DNA of 64,000 nucleotides from Bacillota bacterium. GTDB taxonomy: Bacteria > Bacillota_A > Clostridia > Christensenellales > Aristaeellaceae. Under the pieces are notes generated by a model. The model saw only the letters and a program-made list of their open reading frames with translations, was not told where the DNA came from and did not search any database. Location of the stretch: NCBI GenBank assembly GCA_023421735.1, contig JAEZSP010000013.1:1-64000 (forward strand), in the 5' to 3' direction. Shown here one piece after another: positions 60,340 to 64,000 of this stretch. The position numbers were made by a program, and so were the translations under genes. The stretch's first letter is position 1. Every line of letters begins with the position of its first letter.

Positions 60340-60615
60340 ATGGCGGAAATTCTGGAGACCGCGATGCTGGTCTGCTTTGGCTTTTCGTGGCCAATGAGCG
60401 TCTATAAAAACTATCGGGCGCGCACCGCGAAATCGATGAGTCTGGGGTTCATTGTGCTCATCCTGTTGGGATATGCGGCCGGCATCACGGCGAAATTCGT
60501 CGCCGGGCGCGTCAATTACGTGCTGGTGGTATACATTTTAAACTTCGTGATCGTGTCGATGAACCTTGCGGTCTACTTCCGCAATCGAAAACTGGATCGG
60601 GTGAGAGGAGAGTAG
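60340..60615 (+). CDS. SemiSWEET-like sugar transporter (PQ-loop/MtN3 family)
   Basis: A 91-residue membrane protein of three helices, the size of SemiSWEET. The segment GFSWPMSVYKNYRARTAKSMSLGFIVLILLG corresponds to the conserved Pro and KSxS of the family. SemiSWEETs dimerise and move sugars by facilitated diffusion. ATG 60340 follows GGGAATC. It ends before a terminator shared with the convergent chromate transporter. Confidence 0.85.
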   Translation: MAEILETAMLVCFGFSWPMSVYKNYRARTAKSMSLGFIVLILLGYAAGITAKFVAGRVNYVLVVYILNFVIVSMNLAVYFRNRKLDRVRGE

Positions 60616-60633
60616 GGGCCCGCCCACCCTCGG

Positions 60634-60662
60634 CCCCTCGCTATGCCGCGAGGGGTCTTTTT
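60634..60662. terminator. Terminator between SemiSWEET and chromate transporter genes
   Basis: Perfect 8-bp stem CCCCTCGC / GCGAGGGG followed by TCTTTTT on the plus strand. Confidence 0.85.
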
Positions 60663-60667
60663 GCGGG

Positions 60668-61183
60668 TTATCTGACGATCACCAAGCCCAGCGTGGCCGC
60701 CACGAGCATGGCGACCGGGATCGAGAGCTTGGCCTTCCAGAGTAGAAGTGCGATGATGACGCCGATGAGAATGGATTGCCAGCTCACGTAATTCTGCACG
60801 CCCATCGAGAGCATGATCGCGACGACGAGTCCGAGACAGACGGGACGGATCCCGGTGAGCATGCCTTCCATGAGGTGTGAATCGCGAAAGCGGCTCATGA
60901 AATAGCCGACGAGAATGGTGAGGGTGAATGTCGGCATGAGAACGCCCAGATTGGCTGAAAGCGCGCCGAATAGACCCGCGACGCGCATGCCCGCAAATGT
61001 GGCACAGTTGGTGCCGAGTGGGCCGGGCGTCATTTCGGCAATGGCGACGATATCCGCGACTTCGGAGAGATTCATCCAGCCGTGCGAGAGCATCTCCGCG
61101 TTGATGAGCGGCACCATGGTCGCGCCGCCGAAACTCGTGAATCCGATTTTCAGAAACGCCAGAAAAAGATCAAGATAAACCAC
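60668..61183 (-). CDS. Chromate transporter family protein, second half-size subunit
   Basis: A 171-residue membrane protein of the CHR/ChrA half-size type. The segment FTSFGGATMVPLINAEM and AEMTPGPLGTNCATFAG are the family signatures. Half-size ChrA pairs work as heterodimers and exchange chromate or sulfate-like anions. GTG start at 61183 after GGAGGTG overlaps the partner's stop by 14 bases. Confidence 0.92.
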   Translation of the reverse strand: MVYLDLFLAFLKIGFTSFGGATMVPLINAEMLSHGWMNLSEVADIVAIAEMTPGPLGTNCATFAGMRVAGLFGALSANLGVLMPTFTLTILVGYFMSRFRDSHLMEGMLTGIRPVCLGLVVAIMLSMGVQNYVSWQSILIGVIIALLLWKAKLSIPVAMLVAATLGLVIVR

Positions 61184-61736
61184 GCGCGCGCACCTCCGAA
61201 AGAACGATTCCCATAATGGCGCCGCCCAGAATGAGATAGATGATGCCGACGCCAGTGAACACGGAGAGCAAAACCGCGACGCTGAATAAAATCCAGGAGG
61301 CAATGTTGACAAGCGCGCCCTTGCGCAGCTTCAATGCCGCCATGCCGATGATGGGCACGACCGCCGCGCGCACGCCGACGAGCGCCCGCGCGACGTAGAC
61401 GTTTTCTCGAAATGCGGTGTAAAACAGCGTGATGACAGAGAGCATGGTGATGGGCGGGAGCATGATGCCCAAAATCGACGCAATGCCGGCGATCGGCCCG
61501 CCCATGGACGCGCCGAACAGATAACTGACATTTGCGATCATCAGTCCGGGCAGGGACCGCCCCACGGACGTCTGATCGAGCAGTTCCGCCTCGGAAATCA
61601 GCTGTTTCTTTTCCACAAAGTCCTTCTGCATTTGTGCGATGATGCTGAATCCGCCGCCGAACGTAAACCAACCGATTCGGAAAAAATAGAGGAAGAGGCT
61701 CAGGGCCATGCGGGGGTCGTTTCTCTTGCTGCGCAT
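61170..61736 (-). CDS. Chromate transporter family protein, first half-size subunit
   Basis: A 188-residue membrane protein with FRIGWFTFGGGFSIIAQMQKDFVEKK and SVGRSLPGLMIANVSYLFG, the CHR domain hallmarks of the first half. It overlaps its partner at the 3' end, so both are made together. Actual substrate in this anaerobe is unclear; oxyanions in general are plausible. Confidence 0.92.
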   Translation of the reverse strand: MRSKRNDPRMALSLFLYFFRIGWFTFGGGFSIIAQMQKDFVEKKQLISEAELLDQTSVGRSLPGLMIANVSYLFGASMGGPIAGIASILGIMLPPITMLSVITLFYTAFRENVYVARALVGVRAAVVPIIGMAALKLRKGALVNIASWILFSVAVLLSVFTGVGIIYLILGGAIMGIVLSEVRARGLS

Positions 61737-61738
61737 GT

Positions 61739-61744
61739 TATAAT
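61739..61744 (+). promoter_or_regulatory. Extended -10 promoter of eno
   Basis: TG-T-TATAAT overlaps the start region of the divergent chromate transporter gene, giving a leader of about 70 bases before eno. Confidence 0.5.
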
Positions 61745-61820
61745 GGTATCATGGACGGGTATGAATAAGCAAGAGGATGTTCAGACATAATTCATGATTG
61801 ATTGAAAGGCGGTGTTTGGA

Positions 61821-63047
61821 ATGCGTATTGACAAGATCAACGCCAGAGAGATATTCGATTCAAGGGGATTCCCGACCGTGGAGGCAAAGGTGGAATTGGC
61901 GTGCGGCGCGGTCGGCGTCGCGAGCGTGCCCTCCGGCGCGTCGACCGGCAGCCATGAGGCGCATGAACTGCGCGACGGCGGCAAGCGGCTGATGGGCAAG
62001 GGCGTGACAAAGGCCGTCGATAATGTGCGCGGCGAGATCCAGAAGGCGCTCGTCGGGCACGATGCGGACGACCAAAAGGGTATTGACGGCATCATGGAAG
62101 CGCTCGACGGCACGGAAAACCTTTCGCGCCTGGGTGCAAACGCGATCCTCGCGGTTTCCCTTGCCACGGCGGACGCGGCTGCGAACGCCTATGGCATGGA
62201 TCTATATCGATACCTCGGCGGCACGCAGGGTGGCCGGTTTCCGCTCCCCATGATGAACGTGCTAAACGGCGGCGCACACGCCAGCAATAACGTTGATATT
62301 CAGGAATTCATGCTCGTTCCCGTGGGCGCGGACTCGTTCGAACGCGCCATGCGGATGTGCGTTGAGGCGTACCATGCGCTCAAGGCCATTATCCACGAAA
62401 AGGGGCTTGCCACCACACTGGGCGACGAGGGCGGCTTCGCGCCGAACATCGAGTCCGACGAGGAAGCGCTCGACCTCATGACGGAGGCGGTCGCACGCGC
62501 CGGCATGACCCCCGGGAAGGATATTGCCTTCGCGCTTGACGTTGCGGCGTCCGAATGGTATGACGAGGGCGATTATGTGCTTCCCAAGCGCGGCACGCGC
62601 TTTACGCGTGAACAGCTCATCGACCACCTCGCGGGCATCGCGGAAAGGCATCCCATCGTGTCCATTGAAGATCCGCTCAACGAGGACGATTTCGAGGGCT
62701 TTGCGATGATCTCAAAGCGGCTCCCCCATATCATGATCGTGGGCGACGACCTGTATGTTACAAACGCGGCACGGCTTAAAAAGGGCATTGAGATGAAGGC
62801 GTCGAACGCCATTCTGATCAAACTCAACCAGGCGGGCTCCCTCTCCCGCACGCTCGACACCATCGAGACTGCAAAGCGCGCCGGCATGGACACCATTATT
62901 TCCCATCGCAGCGGTGAAACGGATTCGACCTTCATCGCCGATCTCGCGGTTGCGGTCAATGCACGTTTCATCAAGACGGGCGCACCCGCCCGTGCGGAGC
63001 GCGTGGCAAAGTACAACCGTTTGCTCGCCATCGAGGCGAACTTTTAA
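61821..63047 (+). CDS. eno: Enolase (phosphopyruvate hydratase)
   Basis: A 408-residue enolase, converting 2-phosphoglycerate to phosphoenolpyruvate. Present are the N-terminal REIFDSRGFPTVEAKV, SGASTGSHEAHELRDG, the catalytic GDEGGFAP loop, LDVAASEWYD metal ligand, VSIEDPL, and the LIKLNQAGSLS with SHRSGETDSTFIADLAV. Slightly shorter than most bacterial enolases (about 430) but with every catalytic motif. ATG 61821 behind AAGGCGGTG. A terminator follows. Confidence 0.97.
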   Translation: MRIDKINAREIFDSRGFPTVEAKVELACGAVGVASVPSGASTGSHEAHELRDGGKRLMGKGVTKAVDNVRGEIQKALVGHDADDQKGIDGIMEALDGTENLSRLGANAILAVSLATADAAANAYGMDLYRYLGGTQGGRFPLPMMNVLNGGAHASNNVDIQEFMLVPVGADSFERAMRMCVEAYHALKAIIHEKGLATTLGDEGGFAPNIESDEEALDLMTEAVARAGMTPGKDIAFALDVAASEWYDEGDYVLPKRGTRFTREQLIDHLAGIAERHPIVSIEDPLNEDDFEGFAMISKRLPHIMIVGDDLYVTNAARLKKGIEMKASNAILIKLNQAGSLSRTLDTIETAKRAGMDTIISHRSGETDSTFIADLAVAVNARFIKTGAPARAERVAKYNRLLAIEANF

Positions 63048-63060
63048 ACGACCCAGAAAA

Positions 63061-63095
63061 GCGGCGTCGGAAAACATCCGGCGCCGCGATTTTTT
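63061..63095 (+). terminator. Terminator of eno
   Basis: 11-bp stem GCGGCGTCGGA / TCCGGCGCCGC (one G-T pair) and a run of six T. Confidence 0.9.
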
Positions 63096-63188
63096 GGTCC
63101 AAAAGCGCGCATACTCGTTGTAGCCCGTCCTTCCTCCTGTCGCGTCCCTCCCGGCCCGGGCGGACGGGCAATTTCATCTCATCAACTC

Positions 63189-63225
63189 GATCGCCCGGGG
63201 GCAACGCCCCCGGGTCGTTCTTTTT
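63189..63225. repeat. P-type-like palindrome between eno and spoIIR
   Basis: Perfect CCCGGGGGC / GCCCCCGGG hairpin with an AAC loop, flanked by CGATCG and TCG, and followed by GTTCTTTTT. It resembles the P-type repeats and may double as a terminator. Confidence 0.6.
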
Positions 63226-63283
63226 CGCCGCGATTCCGTATAAAATCCCAAAAATCGCCGACGCTAACGGCAGAGGTGATTGA

Positions 63284-63805
63284 ATGGTTCGCAGGGTTTT
63301 ATGCGCGATGGCGGCGATTCTTGTTTTGGGCATGCCGTTTGCCCGCGCGGAATATTTCGACAATCTTGTGCGGTTGCACGTCGTGGCGGATAGTGATTCC
63401 GAAGCGGAACAGGCGTTCAAGCTGCGCGTGCGCGACGGCGTTCTGGTGTACGCGCAGGAACTGCTGAAGAACTGTACAAGTCCGGACGATGCGTATCTGC
63501 TCATCTGTGAAAATACGGACGGCTTTCAAAAAGCTGCGCAGGCGGTCGCGGATGCGGAAGGGAATACCGCCGAAATACATGTCGAAACGGGCGTCTTTGC
63601 GTTTCCCGATCGGGACTACGACGGCGCGCTGGTTCCCGCAGGCGATTACCGCGCGTTGCGCGTTGTGATCGGTTCGGGAACCGGGCATAACTGGTGGTGC
63701 GTTTTGTACCCCACACTGTGCGCGCCCGATCCCGAGACGCAGGATGTCGTGTACTATTCAGTGATCGTCGAGTGGCTCATGAATGTATTTGGAGGTGGCG
63801 CATGA
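63284..63805 (+). CDS. spoIIR: Stage II sporulation protein R
   Basis: A 173-residue exported protein, made in the forespore, that triggers SpoIIGA to process pro-sigma-E in the mother cell. It has a signal peptide (about 1-22) and the conserved LVRLHVVADSDSEAEQAFKLRVRDG (about 28-52) and GDYRALRVVIGSGTGHNWWCVLYPTLC (about 122-148) segments. ATG 63284 follows AGAGGTG. Control by sigma-F is expected; the next gene overlaps its stop. Confidence 0.96.
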   Translation: MVRRVLCAMAAILVLGMPFARAEYFDNLVRLHVVADSDSEAEQAFKLRVRDGVLVYAQELLKNCTSPDDAYLLICENTDGFQKAAQAVADAEGNTAEIHVETGVFAFPDRDYDGALVPAGDYRALRVVIGSGTGHNWWCVLYPTLCAPDPETQDVVYYSVIVEWLMNVFGGGA

Positions 63806-64000
63806 TGAAACGCCAAATGGCGGCGCTTCTGGCGCTGGTTTTTCTGATCGCCCTCGTCCCGCAGACCGCGCAGGCAGCGACGGTATTGCAGGTTGGCTCT
63901 ACGGGGACGAACGTCACAAAGGTGCAGCAAAAGCTCATCGCATGGGGCTATATGAAGGGCTCCGCGACGGGCTATTACGGTACGGTCACGCGCGATGCGG
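63802..64000 (+). CDS. SleB-like spore cortex-lytic enzyme, N-terminal part (runs off the window)
   Basis: ATG at 63802 after GGAGGTGGCGC. It encodes a signal peptide (MMKRQMAALLALVFLIALV) followed by a peptidoglycan-binding domain start (LQVGSTGTNVTKVQQKL, GTVTRDA). This is the arrangement of SleB and similar cortex hydrolases, or of other PG_binding_1 wall hydrolases. The catalytic domain lies beyond base 64000. Coupled to spoIIR. Confidence 0.75.
   Translation, partial: MMKRQMAALLALVFLIALVPQTAQAATVLQVGSTGTNVTKVQQKLIAWGYMKGSATGYYGTVTRDA

Overview
The window is a chromosomal segment of a GC-rich, endospore-forming Firmicute, most likely a member of the Clostridia. The evidence is a set of sporulation genes (spoVAC-spoVAD-spoVAE, a spoIID-type gene, spoIIR and the start of a SleB-like cortex hydrolase), the greA-lysS pair, an L10-leader/rplJ-rplL operon, AddA-type recombination and ECF-type vitamin uptake. 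No rRNA, tRNA, CRISPR array, insertion sequence or phage gene was found. Genes sit on both strands in short operons, many joined by 1-4 nt stop/start overlaps. The start codons GTG and TTG are common and were chosen by Shine-Dalgarno position.

Layout. 1-6.2 kb: a decayed peptide-uptake locus (substrate-binding protein plus half of a DppB permease), then two URO-D-superfamily proteins around an AraC regulator. 6.3-18.4 kb: glnS, an LCP wall ligase and an ApbE flavin transferase, divergent from a NusG-II/Gx-transporter/ACT/beta-mannosidase/DegV operon; then a CapA protein and the spoVA operon, which opens with a 36-codon small ORF. 18.5-30 kb: GT2-GtrA fusion, addA, a malY-type lyase with a DEDDh exonuclease, greA-lysS, and MFS and MATE exporters. 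30-40.4 kb: PHP phosphoesterase and sugar isomerase, divergent from a complete peptide ABC transporter operon (SBP, B, C, D, F) that ends in alanine racemase. Its C permease carries an extracellular SH3-like insertion, and palindromic repeats separate its genes. 40.4-48 kb: zinc-ribbon kinase, MerR regulator, rplJL with L10 leader, an erm-type 23S rRNA methyltransferase behind a 9-codon leader peptide, a polyol/uronate dehydrogenase, and a pantothenate uptake and kinase pair. 48-56 kb: small metabolic genes, pgi, and an FHA/FtsW-RodA/PBP wall-synthesis operon. 56-64 kb: TSUP transporter, SpoIID-like protein, an exported Big2-caspase-like protease, SemiSWEET, split chromate transporter, enolase, spoIIR and a sleB-like start.

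The most interesting signals are: (1) the erm gene with a leader peptide ending in an Arg-Ile-Arg macrolide-arrest-type motif and mutually exclusive hairpins; (2) a dispersed family of modular GC-rich palindromes, including a 122-bp unit duplicated almost perfectly inside the peptide transporter operon; (3) a hairpin array with a G-quadruplex motif between addA and malY; (4) the SH3-like insertion in an OppC permease; (5) a metacaspase-like secreted protein; and (6) the small coupled ORF at the head of spoVA. All functional calls are from sequence reading only; no database search was run.
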